The position numbers were made by a program, and so were the translations under genes. Shown here piece by piece: positions 9,960 through 19,670 of a DNA stretch of 64,000 bases (position 1 is the stretch's first letter; each line of letters opens with the position of its first letter). Under the pieces are notes generated by a model. That model had not been told where the DNA came from, made no database searches, and was given only the letters and a program-made list of their open reading frames with translations. Origin of the DNA: Prescottella agglutinans (GTDB taxonomy: Bacteria > Actinomycetota > Actinomycetes > Mycobacteriales > Mycobacteriaceae); assembly GCF_004011865.1 (NCBI RefSeq), contig NZ_RKLP01000001.1, positions 682,001 through 746,000 of the forward strand, in the 5' to 3' direction.

Positions 9960-11363
9960 TCAGTCGAGGTCGTCGTGGCGCATCAGCTGACGCGATGCCT
10001 CGGTGATCGACCCCGACAGCGACGGGTACACCGAGAAGGTCTGCGCCAGATCGTTCACGGTGAGGTTGTTCTGCACCGCGATCGCGATCGGCAGGATCAG
10101 CTCCGACGCCGTGGCCGCGACCACCACACCGCCGATGACCACACCGGTCGCGGGGCGGCAGAAGATCTTCACGAAGCCGCGCCGCAGACCCGACATCTTG
10201 GCGCGCGGGTTGGTGTTGAGCGGCAGCATGACCGTGCGGGCGGGCACCTCGCCGTTGTCGATCGCGGCCTGGCTCACGCCGACGTTGGCGATCTCCGGGC
10301 GCGTGAACACCGCCGACGCGACCGTCTTGAGCTTGATCGGGCTGACACCCTCGCCGAGCGCGTGGTACATCGCGATCCGGCCCTGCATCGCGGCGACCGA
10401 GGCCAGCGGCAGCAGGCCGGTGCAGTCACCGGCGGCGTAGATGCCGGCGACCGCGGTGCGCGAGACGCGGTCCACGCGCAGGTAACCGCCCTTGTCGAGC
10501 TCGATGCCGGCCTTCTCGAGGCCGAGGCCGTCGGTGTTCGGCGTGGAACCGACGGCCATCAGCGCGTGGCTGCCGTGCACGGTGCGACCGTCCGCGAGCT
10601 TGACGACGACGCCGTCCTCGGTGCGCTCGACCGCATCGGCCCGTGCGTGCTTGACGAGGGTCACGCCGCGCTCGGCGAGCACGTCCTCGAGGACGAGGGC
10701 CGCGTCGGCGTCCTCGTGCGGCATGACGCGGTCACGGCTCGACACGAGCGTGACCTTGACACCCATCTCGGTGTACGCGGAGACGAACTCGGCGCCGGTG
10801 ACACCCGAACCGACCACCACCAGGTGCGACGGCAGCTCCTCGAGGTCGTACAGGTGACGCCAGGTGAGGATCCGCTCGCCGTCCGGGACGGCGCCCGGCA
10901 GCACGCGCGGGCTGGCACCGGTGGCGATGAGGACGACGTCGGCCTCGAGCGTCTTCTCCTCACCGGTGCTGAGGGTCGCGCGCACCTGGTGGGACGCCAT
11001 GCCGATCTGCGGGTCGATCAGCTCGGCCCGGCCCGAGAGCAGCGTCACTCCGACGCTCTGGAGGCGGGCGCGGATGTCGGAGGACTGGGCCTGCGCAAGG
11101 TTCTTGACGCGGGAGTTGATCTGCGGCAGCGAGATGGTGGCGCTGGACGGATCGAGCGAGATACCCAGGTCGGTGGCGCGGCGCATGTCGGTACGGATGC
11201 CGGTGGAGGCGATGAAGGTCTTCGACGGCACACAGTCGAACAGCACGCACGCGCCACCGATACCGTCCGAATCGATCAAGGAAACCGAGGCGCCGTGCTG
11301 GGCCGCCACCAGCGCTGCCTCGTATCCGGCAGGTCCACCGCCGATGATCACGATCCGGGTCAT
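9960..11363 (-). CDS. lpdA: NAD(P)H quinone reductase of the flavoprotein disulfide reductase family (LpdA type)
   Basis: A 467-residue FAD protein with GGGPAGYEAA at the N terminus, a CxxxxC pair (CVLFDC, Cys residues about 39 and 44), an NAD(P) motif VVVGSGVTGAEF and the second FAD motif IYAAGDCTG. It resembles M. tuberculosis LpdA (Rv3303c), described as a quinone reductase rather than a dihydrolipoamide dehydrogenase. In agreement, the C-terminal active-site region reads VYPSLSGSITEA where true dihydrolipoamide dehydrogenases have HxHPTxSE, so the catalytic His is missing. The next-gene relation to glpD in mycobacteria is preserved apart from the inserted glpK and aminotransferase genes. 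Confidence 0.9.
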   Translation of the reverse strand: MTRIVIIGGGPAGYEAALVAAQHGASVSLIDSDGIGGACVLFDCVPSKTFIASTGIRTDMRRATDLGISLDPSSATISLPQINSRVKNLAQAQSSDIRARLQSVGVTLLSGRAELIDPQIGMASHQVRATLSTGEEKTLEADVVLIATGASPRVLPGAVPDGERILTWRHLYDLEELPSHLVVVGSGVTGAEFVSAYTEMGVKVTLVSSRDRVMPHEDADAALVLEDVLAERGVTLVKHARADAVERTEDGVVVKLADGRTVHGSHALMAVGSTPNTDGLGLEKAGIELDKGGYLRVDRVSRTAVAGIYAAGDCTGLLPLASVAAMQGRIAMYHALGEGVSPIKLKTVASAVFTRPEIANVGVSQAAIDNGEVPARTVMLPLNTNPRAKMSGLRRGFVKIFCRPATGVVIGGVVVAATASELILPIAIAVQNNLTVNDLAQTFSVYPSLSGSITEASRQLMRHDDLD

Positions 11364-11550
11364 TCGTCCTCCAAGCTCGCCGCGCCGACCGGGATCTCCG
11401 GCAGGCCCGGGTACAACGCTATTCCAGTGACCGGGAACACGCTGGCAGTGACCCCTGTCGGCGGGCCACCGCCGCGCCGAACGCGCATGTCGCTGCGCCG
11501 GACGGTCCGGTCGTTACCCGAGCACGCGCGACACCGATTAGGCTTTTCGC

Positions 11551-12024
11551 GTGCCGATCTACGCCGCGTACGGGTCCAACATGCACCCGGAACAGATGCT
11601 CGAACGCTGCCCGCACTCGCCCATGTCCGGCACGGGCTGGCTCCCGGGCTGGCGGCTGACGTTCAGCGGCGACGACATCGGCTGGGAGGGCGCGCTGGCC
11701 ACCGTGGTCGAGGATCAGGACGATCCGGACGCCAAGGTGTTCGTCGTGCTGTACGACGTCCCCGCCGAGGACGAGGAGCGCCTGGACCGCTGGGAGGGCT
11801 CCGAACTGGGCCTGCACCGCAAGATCCGGCTGCGCGTCGACACCGCGGACGGCGACGCGGTCCTCGCCTGGCTGTACGTGCTCGACGCGTACGAGGGCGG
11901 ACTGCCGTCCGCCCGCTACCTCGGGGTGATCGCCGATGCCGCCGAGATCGCAGGAGCACCCGCCGACTACGTCCGCAGCCTGCGCACCCGCAACAGCCGC
12001 AACGTGGGCCCGGGCACGCAGTAG
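11551..12024 (+). CDS. Gamma-glutamylcyclotransferase-like protein
   Basis: A 157-residue protein of the GGCT/AIG2-like fold. The N terminus has the YGSNM motif (residues 7-11, after MPIYAA) that forms the gamma-glutamyl-binding loop, and the central RWEGSELGLHRK region carries an acidic residue where the catalytic Glu is expected. The start is GTG at 11551, the only one that keeps the YGSNM strand. It stands alone on the plus strand between two minus-strand genes, at the position of Rv3304. The natural substrate is not defined. Confidence 0.8.
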   Translation: MPIYAAYGSNMHPEQMLERCPHSPMSGTGWLPGWRLTFSGDDIGWEGALATVVEDQDDPDAKVFVVLYDVPAEDEERLDRWEGSELGLHRKIRLRVDTADGDAVLAWLYVLDAYEGGLPSARYLGVIADAAEIAGAPADYVRSLRTRNSRNVGPGTQ

Positions 12025-12056
12025 CCGGCCCACCCGCCATTCCGTGGTTCGGGGAT

Positions 12057-13208
12057 TCAGGACTGCAGCACCAGGTTGGTCAGGACCCGCACGCCCGTCG
12101 CGAGGGCCCGCTCGTCCAGGTCGAACGTCGGCTGGTGGATGTCCAGTTGCGGGCCGTGCCCGGACCAGACTCCCAGCCGCGCCATCGCGCCCGGCGCCTC
12201 CTCGAGGTACCACGAGAAGTCCTCGCCGCCGCCGGACTGCGGGGTGTCCGCGAGCGCGTCGGGGCCGATCGCGCGGACCGCGTCCTCGAGCATCCGTGCC
12301 GACACCTCGTCGTTGACGACGGGCGGCACACCGCGACGGTAGTTGAGTTCGTAGCGCACCCCCGTCGGCGCGAGCAGTCCGTGCACGATCTCCCGGACGG
12401 TCGGCTCGAGCAGCGCCCAGGTGTCGTGGTCGCCGGTGCGGACGGTGCCGGTGAGGATGCCGCTGCGCGGGATCGCGTTGGGCGCCTGCCCCGCGCTCAC
12501 CGCGCCCCACACCATCACCGTGCCGCTGCGCGGGTCGATGCGCCGGCTGAGCATCCCGGGTAGCCCGGTGATGACGGTTCCGATCGCGTACACCAGATCG
12601 GTCGTCAGGTGCGGCCTCGACGTGTGCCCACCCGGCGAGTCCAGGACGAGTTCGACGGTGTCCGCCGCCGAGGTGATCGCGCCGACGCGCACCCCGACCC
12701 GTCCCGCCTCGAGGCGCGGGTCGCAGTGCAGCGCGAAGATCCGCGACACTCCCTGCATCCCGCCGGCGGAGACGACGTCGATGGCGCCGCCCGGCATCAC
12801 CTCCTCGGCGGGCTGGAAGATGAACCGCACACCGATCGGCAACTGCGGCAACGAGTTCAGCGCGAGTGCGGTGCCGAGCAGGATCGCGGTGTGCGCGTCG
12901 TGCCCGCAGGCGTGTGCGACGCCCGGCACCGTCGACGCGTAGGGCGCACCGGTCGCCTCCTGCATCGGCAGTGCGTCCATGTCGCCGCGCAGACCGATCC
13001 GCATGCCACCGGGACCGATGTCGCACACGACGCCCGTCCCACCGGGCAGCAGCAGCGGCGACATCCCCGCCGCCGACAGGTGACTGGCGACGAACGCCGT
13101 GGTCGAGAACTCGTGCCGGGCCAGTTCCGGGTTCGCGTGGAAGTGCCGGCGCCACCGCGACAGGTCGATCGCGTGCTCGGCGAGCCACTTCTCGATGTCC
13201 TCGTTCAC
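12057..13208 (-). CDS. amiB1: M20-family amidohydrolase (AmiB1-like)
   Basis: A 383-residue zinc peptidase/aminoacylase of the M20 family. Metal ligands are in HACGHDAHTAIL, FQPAEEVMPGG (catalytic Glu pair) and GGGEDFSWYL near the C terminus. The open frame runs further upstream, but the GTG at 13208 overlaps the stop of the preceding amidohydrolase as GTGA, so translational coupling is likely and this start is chosen. The two paralogues correspond to the mycobacterial AmiA1/AmiB1 pair (Rv3305c/Rv3306c). The substrate is unknown, and related proteins hydrolyse N-acyl or indole-acetyl amino acids. Confidence 0.87.
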   Translation of the reverse strand: MNEDIEKWLAEHAIDLSRWRRHFHANPELARHEFSTTAFVASHLSAAGMSPLLLPGGTGVVCDIGPGGMRIGLRGDMDALPMQEATGAPYASTVPGVAHACGHDAHTAILLGTALALNSLPQLPIGVRFIFQPAEEVMPGGAIDVVSAGGMQGVSRIFALHCDPRLEAGRVGVRVGAITSAADTVELVLDSPGGHTSRPHLTTDLVYAIGTVITGLPGMLSRRIDPRSGTVMVWGAVSAGQAPNAIPRSGILTGTVRTGDHDTWALLEPTVREIVHGLLAPTGVRYELNYRRGVPPVVNDEVSARMLEDAVRAIGPDALADTPQSGGGEDFSWYLEEAPGAMARLGVWSGHGPQLDIHQPTFDLDERALATGVRVLTNLVLQS

Positions 13209-14392
13209 CGGCGCACCACCCCCTCGAGCAACCGCGCCCTCTGGTCCGGATCGAGGGCGGCGCGAATCGCGGTACGCGCCAACGCCGTCGCGCCGTCGAT
13301 CACGGCCTGGTCCGCGGACTCCGTGACCGCCGCCGCGGCGAACTCCGGCTGATGGGTCACCGCACCGCCGGAATCGAGGCCGACCACCGGGTGGATGCCG
13401 GGGACGAGGTGCGTCACGTTGCCCATGTCCGTACTGCCCAGCGGGCGAGACGATTCCAGTTCCACCGGCAGCGGCGTGCGGCCGAGGTCGACGACCTCCT
13501 CCCGGAACACGTCGACGAGCCACGGATCCGGCCGCAACTCGGTGTAGGTGGGCGAGACCGTGCGCACGGCGTGCGTGCACCCGGTCGCCAGCGCGCCCGC
13601 CGCGAAGCACGCCTCGGCGCGTGCCGCCAGTTCGTCGAGCGATTCGGCGGTCTGCGCGCGCAGGTAGTACAGCATCTCGGCGTGGGCCGGGATGATGTTC
13701 GGCGCCGTCCCGCCGTCGCTGACGATGCCGTGCAACTGCTGTCCGGGCGCGAGATGCTGACGCAGCAGTCCCAGTGCCACCTGCGCAACGGTGACCGCGT
13801 CGGCGGCATTGCGCCCGAACTCCGGTGCCGCCGAGGCGTGCGCCTCCCGACCGGTGAACGTGACCGCGATGTCCGAGAGCGCGAGCGACGTCGCCCCCAC
13901 GATGTCGAACGGCCCCGGATGCACCATCAACGCGGTCGCCACGTCGTCGAAGACGCCGCGCTCGAGCATCAAAGCCTTGCCGCCACCGGTCTCCTCCGCC
14001 GGGGTGCCGATGACGCGGACGGTGATCCCCAAGGCGTCCGCCAACGGGGCGAGCGCGAGCCCCGCACCGACCGCGGACGCGGCAATGATGTTGTGCCCGC
14101 AGGCATGCCCGATCTCGGGCAACGCGTCGTACTCGGCGAGGATCCCGACGACGAGGTCGCCGCTGCCGAAGCGGGCGTCGAACGCGGTGGGGAGATCCGC
14201 GACACCGGTGCGCACCTCGAAACCGTGTCCGCGCAGGAACTCCACCAACTCGGCTGCGCTGCGATGCTCGTCGAACGCGAGTTCCGCGTGTGCGTGGATG
14301 GCGTGCGACAGCGCGATCAGATCGGATCGCGCCGTCGACACGACATCCGACACCGAAGCCGACGGAGAAGCCGCCGGGGATCCTGATCTCAC
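13205..14392 (-). CDS. amiA1: M20-family amidohydrolase (AmiA1-like)
   Basis: A 395-residue M20 amidohydrolase, first gene of the amidohydrolase pair. Metal-binding motifs HACGHNIIA, GTPAEETGGG and a C-terminal GSTDMGNVTH are intact; the last differs from its neighbour's GGGEDF motif, so the two belong to different M20 subgroups. The start is set at GTG 14392 because the sequence further upstream is Arg/Ser-rich noise overlapping the adjacent gene. It ends in a GTGA overlap with the second amidohydrolase. Confidence 0.85.
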   Translation of the reverse strand: MRSGSPAASPSASVSDVVSTARSDLIALSHAIHAHAELAFDEHRSAAELVEFLRGHGFEVRTGVADLPTAFDARFGSGDLVVGILAEYDALPEIGHACGHNIIAASAVGAGLALAPLADALGITVRVIGTPAEETGGGKALMLERGVFDDVATALMVHPGPFDIVGATSLALSDIAVTFTGREAHASAAPEFGRNAADAVTVAQVALGLLRQHLAPGQQLHGIVSDGGTAPNIIPAHAEMLYYLRAQTAESLDELAARAEACFAAGALATGCTHAVRTVSPTYTELRPDPWLVDVFREEVVDLGRTPLPVELESSRPLGSTDMGNVTHLVPGIHPVVGLDSGGAVTHQPEFAAAAVTESADQAVIDGATALARTAIRAALDPDQRARLLEGVVRR

Positions 14393-14429
14393 AGTCCCCA
14401 GTCTCTCACTCCTGCGGGCCCGGTCCCGG

Positions 14430-15128
14430 CTATCCGAACTTGAAGTTGCTCTCGTCGGTCTTGGCGTCCAGGGCCTCGAGCGTGTCGCGATGGATGCCCC
14501 GCTTGATGCCCGACAGGTTCGCGCCGCGGGTCGAGACCAGCGCCGACGCCCGGGCGACGGCCGCATCGAGCACCAGATCGCCTTCGACGGCGTCGTCGAC
14601 GATCCCGGAGGCGAGCGCGTCGCCGCCGCCGTAGCGGCGGCCCGTCGTCATCGCCTCGACCGCGGTCTGTCGCGGCAGCCGGGAGGTGAGCAGCGACGAC
14701 ATACCCACCGTGAACGGCATGTTCAGGTTGACCTCGGGCAGGCAGTAGTAGCCGCGGTCGCTGCGCATGACCCGGAAGTCCTGGGAGATCGCCAGCATCG
14801 CGCCGGCGCCGAACGCGTGTCCCTGCACGGCCGCGATCGTCGCCATCGGGAAGGTCAGCAGACGCGAGAAGACCGTGTGCACCCGGTCCAGGTAACCGGG
14901 AAGCTTGTCCAGGTTGCCGAAGATCCAGTCGGTGTCGAGGCCGTTGGTGTAGAACTTCCCGGTCGCGGTCGTGACCAGCGCGGCGGGCCCCTCGTGCGCT
15001 TCGACCTCGTCGAGCAACGCGTGCGTCGCGTCGATCCAGTCGGGGTGGAACCGATTCTCGTTGTCCGTCTCACCCTCGTTGCCGAGGTACAGGACGAAGA
15101 CGTCGCCTTGACGATTCAGGTATGGCAT
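14430..15128 (-). CDS. Enoyl-CoA hydratase/isomerase family protein
   Basis: A 232-residue crotonase-fold protein. The oxyanion-hole segment GKFYTNGLD and the later GHAFGAGAMLAISQDFRVM are recognisable, but the catalytic Glu pair of true hydratases is not obvious, so an isomerase or other crotonase activity is possible; the sequence also resembles Delta3,Delta2-enoyl-CoA isomerases. The ATG at 15128 is chosen because residues upstream do not look coding. It sits upstream of, and in the same direction as, the amidohydrolase pair (37-nt gap), and is divergent from the PNP gene. Confidence 0.75.
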   Translation of the reverse strand: MPYLNRQGDVFVLYLGNEGETDNENRFHPDWIDATHALLDEVEAHEGPAALVTTATGKFYTNGLDTDWIFGNLDKLPGYLDRVHTVFSRLLTFPMATIAAVQGHAFGAGAMLAISQDFRVMRSDRGYYCLPEVNLNMPFTVGMSSLLTSRLPRQTAVEAMTTGRRYGGGDALASGIVDDAVEGDLVLDAAVARASALVSTRGANLSGIKRGIHRDTLEALDAKTDESNFKFG

Positions 15129-15182
15129 GGCCGCGATACTACCCGTGAGTAACATCGGGTGGCGGCACTACTGTGTCCGTTC

Positions 15183-15968
15183 ATGGGCACACTCGAGCAG
15201 CAGGCCGCCGACGTCCTCGCCGACCGCACCGGAATCCCGAAGCACGCCGCGGCGGTCGTCCTCGGGTCGGGCTGGCAGGCCGCGGCCGACGCGCTCGGCG
15301 AACCGACCGCGGTCGTGCCGATGGCCGATCTGCCCGGCTTCGCGACCCCGTCCGCGGTCGGCCACGCCGGGACCGTGCGCTCGGTGCGGGTGGGCGACAC
15401 TCCGGTGCTGGTGCTGCTCGGGCGGGCGCACGCGTACGAGGGCCACGACCTGGCCCGGGTGGTGCACCCGGTGCGGACCGCGATCGCGGCCGGCGCCGAG
15501 ACGGTGATCCTCACCAACGCGGCGGGCGGCATCCGGGAGGGCATGAGCGTCGGTCAACCGGTCCTCATCAGCGACCACCTCAATCTCACCGCGCGCTCCC
15601 CGCTCGTCGGCGCGCAATTCGTCGACCTGGTCGACGCCTACAGCCCGCGCCTGCGCGACCTGGCCCGGGCGATCGACCCGTCGCTCACCGACGGGGTGTA
15701 CGCGGGACTGCCCGGCCCGCACTACGAGACGCCCGCCGAGATCCGCATGCTGCGCACCCTCGGCGCCGACCTCGTCGGGATGTCCACCGTGCACGAGACC
15801 ATCGCGGCCCGTGCGCTCGGCGCCGAGGTCCTCGGCGTCTCGCTCGTGACGAACCTCGCGGCCGGCATCACCGGCGAGCACCTCGATCACGCCGAGGTCC
15901 TCGCCGCGGGACAGGCCTCCGCCGCCCGGATGGGCGGGTTGCTGCGCGACCTGCTGGCCCGGTTGTGA
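15183..15968 (+). CDS. punA: Purine nucleoside phosphorylase
   Basis: A 261-residue trimeric-type PNP that cleaves inosine and guanosine to base plus ribose-1-phosphate. Visible motifs are VVLGSGW (phosphate loop), [20 protein letters not shown], and the purine-site [10 protein letters not shown] with VTNLAAG after it. The ATG at 15183 gives the normal length. It overlaps the phosphomutase gene by 4 nt (GTGA), so the two are coupled. It is the counterpart of Rv3307 (called deoD in mycobacteria). A phosphohexomutase gene next to PNP suggests it interconverts pentose or hexose phosphates in salvage. Confidence 0.93.
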   Translation: MGTLEQQAADVLADRTGIPKHAAAVVLGSGWQAAADALGEPTAVVPMADLPGFATPSAVGHAGTVRSVRVGDTPVLVLLGRAHAYEGHDLARVVHPVRTAIAAGAETVILTNAAGGIREGMSVGQPVLISDHLNLTARSPLVGAQFVDLVDAYSPRLRDLARAIDPSLTDGVYAGLPGPHYETPAEIRMLRTLGADLVGMSTVHETIAARALGAEVLGVSLVTNLAAGITGEHLDHAEVLAAGQASAARMGGLLRDLLARL

Positions 15969-17443
15969 CCCTCCGCTTCGGCACCGCCGGACTGCGCGGA
16001 CCGGTCGGCGACGGACCCGACTGCATGAACGTCGGTGTCGTCGAGCGCACGACGGCCGGACTGGCGCAGTGGCTGCGGGACAAGTGCCTCGGCGGGGGCA
16101 TCGTCGTCGTGGGCCGCGACGCCCGGCACGGCTCGGAGGAGTTCGCGACCGCGGCGGCCGAGGTCCTGGCGGCCGAGGGCTTCGACGTCGTGCTGCTGCC
16201 GCGCCCGCTGCCCACCCCGCTGGTCGCGTTCGCGGTGCGCCGACTCGGCGCGGTTGCCGGGGTCCAGATCACCGCGTCGCACAACCCGCCCGCCGACAAC
16301 GGCTACAAGGTCTACGTGCACGGCGGCGCCCCGCTCGCGGCGCCGGCCGACCGGGAGATCGAGGAGGCGATCGCGAAGGTCGCACGGATCCGGCGCGCGC
16401 CGGTGACGCCGGTCGACGACGCGCTCGTCTCGGCGTACCTCGACCGGGTCGCGACGCTGCCGTTCGGCACCCGACGGGCCGTCCGGATCGCGCTCACTCC
16501 CCTGCACGGCGTCGGCGGCGAGATCGCGGTGGCCGCCCTGCGCGCCGCAGGTTTCGCCGACGTCCACACCGTGGCAACACAATTCGCGCCGGATCCGGAC
16601 TTCCCGACCGTCGCCTTCCCGAACCCGGAGGAGCCCGGGGCCACGGACGAGGTGCTCGCACTGGCCGACGCCGTCGGCGCCGACGTCGCGATCGCGCTCG
16701 ACCCCGACGCCGACCGCTGCGCCGTCGGCGTCCCCGGGCCGGACGGCTGGCGAATGCTCACCGGCGACGAGACCGGCGCGCTGCTCGGCCAGCGGATCCT
16801 CGCGCACGCCCCCGAGAGCGCACTGGTCGCGACGACGATCGTGTCGTCGACACTGCTCGGGAAGATCGCCGCCGCGCGCGGTCAGCGGTCCGCCCGCACG
16901 CTCACCGGATTCAAATGGTTGGTGCGTGCCGGCGAGGGTCTGGTGTACGCGTACGAGGAAGCGGTCGGACACTGCGTCGACCCGGATGTCGTGCGCGACA
17001 AGGACGGCATCTCCGCGGCCGTGCTGATCGCCGACCTCGTCGCCGATCTGGCGGCCGTCGGACGCACCCTGCCCGACGCACTCGACGACCTCGCGACGCG
17101 GTTCGGGGTCCACGTCACCGGCCAGGTGTCGCGCCGCTTCGCCGACCTGGACGAGATCGGGCGCGCGATGGGCCGACTGCGCGCCCACCCGCCGACCGAG
17201 ATCGCCGGAATCGCCGTCGAGGCGACCGACCTCGCATCGGTGCGCGGGCCGATGCGCACGGACGCGGTCGTGGTCGCCGGACCGGGACTGCACGTGACGG
17301 TCCGGCCGTCGGGCACCGAACCGAAGCTCAAGTGCTATTTCGAGGTGGTCGAACCCGTCACCGGCCGCGCCGCGCTGCCGAGTGCACAGGCCGCGGCGCG
17401 GGTGCGCCTGGACGACGTGCGGAAGTTCGCGCAGAACCTCTAG
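15965..17443 (+). CDS. pmmB: Phosphomannomutase/phosphoglucomutase-family protein
   Basis: A 492-residue alpha-D-phosphohexomutase. The phosphoserine loop [13 protein letters not shown], metal loop DPDADRC, sugar-binding EEAVGHCV and phosphate-binding [10 protein letters not shown] are all present, so all four domains are complete. The GTG at 15965 overlaps the PNP stop as GTGA. It corresponds to pmmB (Rv3308). Being fused in one transcript with PNP, it may act as a phosphopentomutase converting ribose-1-phosphate to ribose-5-phosphate; that is inference. The stop overlaps the convergent upp stop by 4 nt. Confidence 0.92.
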   Translation: MTLRFGTAGLRGPVGDGPDCMNVGVVERTTAGLAQWLRDKCLGGGIVVVGRDARHGSEEFATAAAEVLAAEGFDVVLLPRPLPTPLVAFAVRRLGAVAGVQITASHNPPADNGYKVYVHGGAPLAAPADREIEEAIAKVARIRRAPVTPVDDALVSAYLDRVATLPFGTRRAVRIALTPLHGVGGEIAVAALRAAGFADVHTVATQFAPDPDFPTVAFPNPEEPGATDEVLALADAVGADVAIALDPDADRCAVGVPGPDGWRMLTGDETGALLGQRILAHAPESALVATTIVSSTLLGKIAAARGQRSARTLTGFKWLVRAGEGLVYAYEEAVGHCVDPDVVRDKDGISAAVLIADLVADLAAVGRTLPDALDDLATRFGVHVTGQVSRRFADLDEIGRAMGRLRAHPPTEIAGIAVEATDLASVRGPMRTDAVVVAGPGLHVTVRPSGTEPKLKCYFEVVEPVTGRAALPSAQAAARVRLDDVRKFAQNL

Positions 17444-18063
17444 CGCGGTCCGAACTGGCGATCGCCGGCGTCGCCCAGACCCGGCACGATGAAAGCGTTC
17501 TCGTCGAGACCCTCGTCGACCGTCGCGGTGATCAGGCGCACGGGGTGACCCGAGTTCGCGAGCGCCTCGACGCCCTGCGGGGCGGCGACGACACACACGG
17601 CGGTGATGTCGGTGGCGCCGCGGGCGACGAGCAGGTCGATCGTGTGGACCATCGAACCGCCGGTCGCGAGCATCGGGTCCAGCACGTACACCGGGATGCC
17701 GGACAGGTCGGCCGGCAGCGACTCGAGGTACGGCACCGGCTGGTGGGTCTCCTCGTCGCGGGCCATGCCGACGAAGCCGACCTGCGACTGCGGGATGAGC
17801 GAGCTGGCCTGCTCGATCATGCCGAGCCCGGCCCGCAGGACGGGGACCAGCAGCGGCGGCTGCGCCAGACGGACACCCGTCGTGACGGCGACCGGCGTCT
17901 TGACCTCGAACTCTGCGGTAGGCGCGTCGCGGATGGCCTCGTAGATCAGCATCTGGGTGAGCTGCCGCAGCGCGGATCGGAACGTGGCATTGTCGCTGCG
18001 CTCGTCCCGCATCCTCGTCAGGAGTGCTGCTGCCAGAGGATGGTCGACCACCTGCGTTTCCAT
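17440..18063 (-). CDS. upp: Uracil phosphoribosyltransferase
   Basis: A 207-residue enzyme converting uracil plus PRPP to UMP. The PRPP-binding segment [12 protein letters not shown] is intact, as are the N-terminal [15 protein letters not shown] and the C-terminal uracil-binding region GDAGDRQFG. The ATG at 18063 gives the standard length; the longer open frame upstream is not coding. Its last bases overlap the end of pmmB, matching the Rv3308/Rv3309c arrangement. It is divergent from the secretion-like cassette that begins at 18180. Confidence 0.96.
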   Translation of the reverse strand: METQVVDHPLAAALLTRMRDERSDNATFRSALRQLTQMLIYEAIRDAPTAEFEVKTPVAVTTGVRLAQPPLLVPVLRAGLGMIEQASSLIPQSQVGFVGMARDEETHQPVPYLESLPADLSGIPVYVLDPMLATGGSMVHTIDLLVARGATDITAVCVVAAPQGVEALANSGHPVRLITATVDEGLDENAFIVPGLGDAGDRQFGPR

Positions 18064-18179
18064 GACTGCACAGGATAGTTGGAGGGCACCCCTCCCCGGA
18101 AACGGCCCGAACCCGAATGGAACCGAATCGCCGCCTGCTGCGTCGAACACTGCGACGAACAGTTTCGATGGGGGATGCG

Positions 18180-18497
18180 ATGACTGAATTCTCGGCGACC
18201 ACGGCGGGAATCGCCGCGTTCGGGGCCACCGCCGCCACGTTGGCCACGCAGGCGGAAGCCGCCGGTGCCGCGGCCGCCGTGGCCGGCCCTGCGCTGCTCG
18301 GCCCGGTCTTCGGACTGATCGGCGGCGAGTTCGTCGCGGCCTTCGGCGGCGCTCAGACGGCCCACGCGGCGCAGCTCGAGCGGCTCGCGTCGGCGTGGGC
18401 GTCGATGAGCGAGGCCGCAATCACCACGGCGGCGACCTACGACACCACCGACGACGCCACTGCCGCGACGCTGAGCGCGACGGGGGTGGCGTCGTGA
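18180..18497 (+). CDS. Small type VII secretion target-like protein (EspC/WXG100-like)
   Basis: A 105-residue Ala-rich helical protein without a signal peptide. It contains a long hydrophobic/Ala-Gly central stretch (about residues 15-55) and ends with [12 protein letters not shown], which provides a YxxxD motif (Y, then D four residues later), the C-terminal signal of ESX substrates. A WXG motif is replaced by AWASM near residue 76. The next gene overlaps its stop (GTGA) and encodes an NlpC/P60 peptidase, so the two look like an ESX-type substrate pair. No ESX core component is in the window. Family assignment is tentative. Confidence 0.6.
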   Translation: MTEFSATTAGIAAFGATAATLATQAEAAGAAAAVAGPALLGPVFGLIGGEFVAAFGGAQTAHAAQLERLASAWASMSEAAITTAATYDTTDDATAATLSATGVAS

Positions 18498-19660
18498 TCG
18501 ACGCGCTCGCCCGCCCCGTCGTCGACCTGCTCGGGGCCTTCGGCACCGGCACGCTGCCCGGCGGATCGCCCGCGGACGCCATGCGGGCGGCGTCCGACGC
18601 GGTCGACGCCGTGCACGCGCTCGGCCGGATCGGGATCAGCGACCTGGGCGGGGTGTGGACCGGCGTCGCCGCCGACGCCGCAGTCGACAAGGCGGAGGCC
18701 ACCCAGTCCGCGTCGGTGCAGCTGTCCGACCGCGGCCGGGAGATCGCGGTCGTCGTCGAGGCCGCGTCGGAGACCGTGCGGGCCGGGACGGCCGAACTCC
18801 AGGCGATCCTCGACTCCTTCCTGTCGATCGCGTCGTCGGCGCTCCCCCTGTTGGCGACCCCCGCAGGCCTGACGATGCTGATCGGCGCGGCGGTCGAGCA
18901 CCTCGGCCGGGCCCTCGCCGTCGTCGAGAAGGTGCGCGGCGAGCTCGCCGTCCACACCGCGAAGATGGTCGAACTCACCGCGCCGGATCCCGTCCCCACC
19001 GACGCCAGTACCGTCGCCGCGTCGGTGAGCGCACCCGCTCCCACCACCGCGGCCGCCGCCGTGCCGGGTCCGGTCACGCCGCAGACCGACGCCGCGAGTC
19101 GCTTCGTGTCGGCGTTCGCCGGCTCGTCCAGCGGGTCGTCGACGTCGTCGTTCGACGGCGGATCGTCCGCGCGGACCGCGTCGTACGACTCCAGTTCCGG
19201 CCGTGGCTCGGTCGAGACCGGGAGCGCCGCCGGGTCCAGCTCGTACGACCCCCGGTTCGGCGGCAGCGGCGTCGAGGTCGTGCTGCCCGACGGCAGCACC
19301 GCCGTCGCGCCCAACAAGGAGGCCGCCGACGCCGTTCGCAACGCGCTCACCCAGCAGGGTGTGCCCTACCAGTGGGGCGGCACCACCCCGGGTCAGGGCC
19401 TGGACTGCAGCGGGTTGACCCAGTGGGCGTACGGCGAGGCCGGCGTGCAACTGCCGCGCCTGGCCCAGGAGCAGAACATCGGCATACCGGTCGACCAGGC
19501 GAGCCTCATGCCGGGCGACCTCGCGGTCTGGGACGGACACGTCGCGATGGTGATCGGCAACGGGCAGATGGTCGAGGCCGGGGATCCCGTGAGTGTCAGC
19601 TCGATCCGAACCACCAACAGCGGCATGGGCTTCTACGGCTTCTACCGCCCCACCGAATGA
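18494..19660 (+). CDS. NlpC/P60 cell-wall peptidase with ESX-like N-terminal domain
   Basis: A 388-residue protein. Residues ~1-160 are helical and Ala-rich like an ESX/WXG substrate domain, ~165-260 is a Ser/Ala/Thr/Gly-rich linker, and ~270-388 is an NlpC/P60 domain. The catalytic Cys305 is in LDCSGL and His349 in DGHVAMVIG. Such enzymes cut D-Glu-meso-DAP bonds in peptidoglycan stems. There is no N-terminal signal peptide, so export probably relies on the small partner upstream through type VII secretion. The GTG at 18494 overlaps the partner's stop. Two small genes follow closely. Confidence 0.8.
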   Translation: MIDALARPVVDLLGAFGTGTLPGGSPADAMRAASDAVDAVHALGRIGISDLGGVWTGVAADAAVDKAEATQSASVQLSDRGREIAVVVEAASETVRAGTAELQAILDSFLSIASSALPLLATPAGLTMLIGAAVEHLGRALAVVEKVRGELAVHTAKMVELTAPDPVPTDASTVAASVSAPAPTTAAAAVPGPVTPQTDAASRFVSAFAGSSSGSSTSSFDGGSSARTASYDSSSGRGSVETGSAAGSSSYDPRFGGSGVEVVLPDGSTAVAPNKEAADAVRNALTQQGVPYQWGGTTPGQGLDCSGLTQWAYGEAGVQLPRLAQEQNIGIPVDQASLMPGDLAVWDGHVAMVIGNGQMVEAGDPVSVSSIRTTNSGMGFYGFYRPTE

Positions 19661-19670
19661 TCGGAGAATC

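Noticed and set aside
9960-11363. Dihydrolipoamide dehydrogenase of the pyruvate dehydrogenase complex
   Set aside because: The catalytic His motif is missing and the neighbourhood matches LpdA (Rv3303c).
15160-15180. Upstream start for the PNP gene
   Set aside because: It would add eight residues that do not resemble the family; ATG 15183 gives the standard N terminus.
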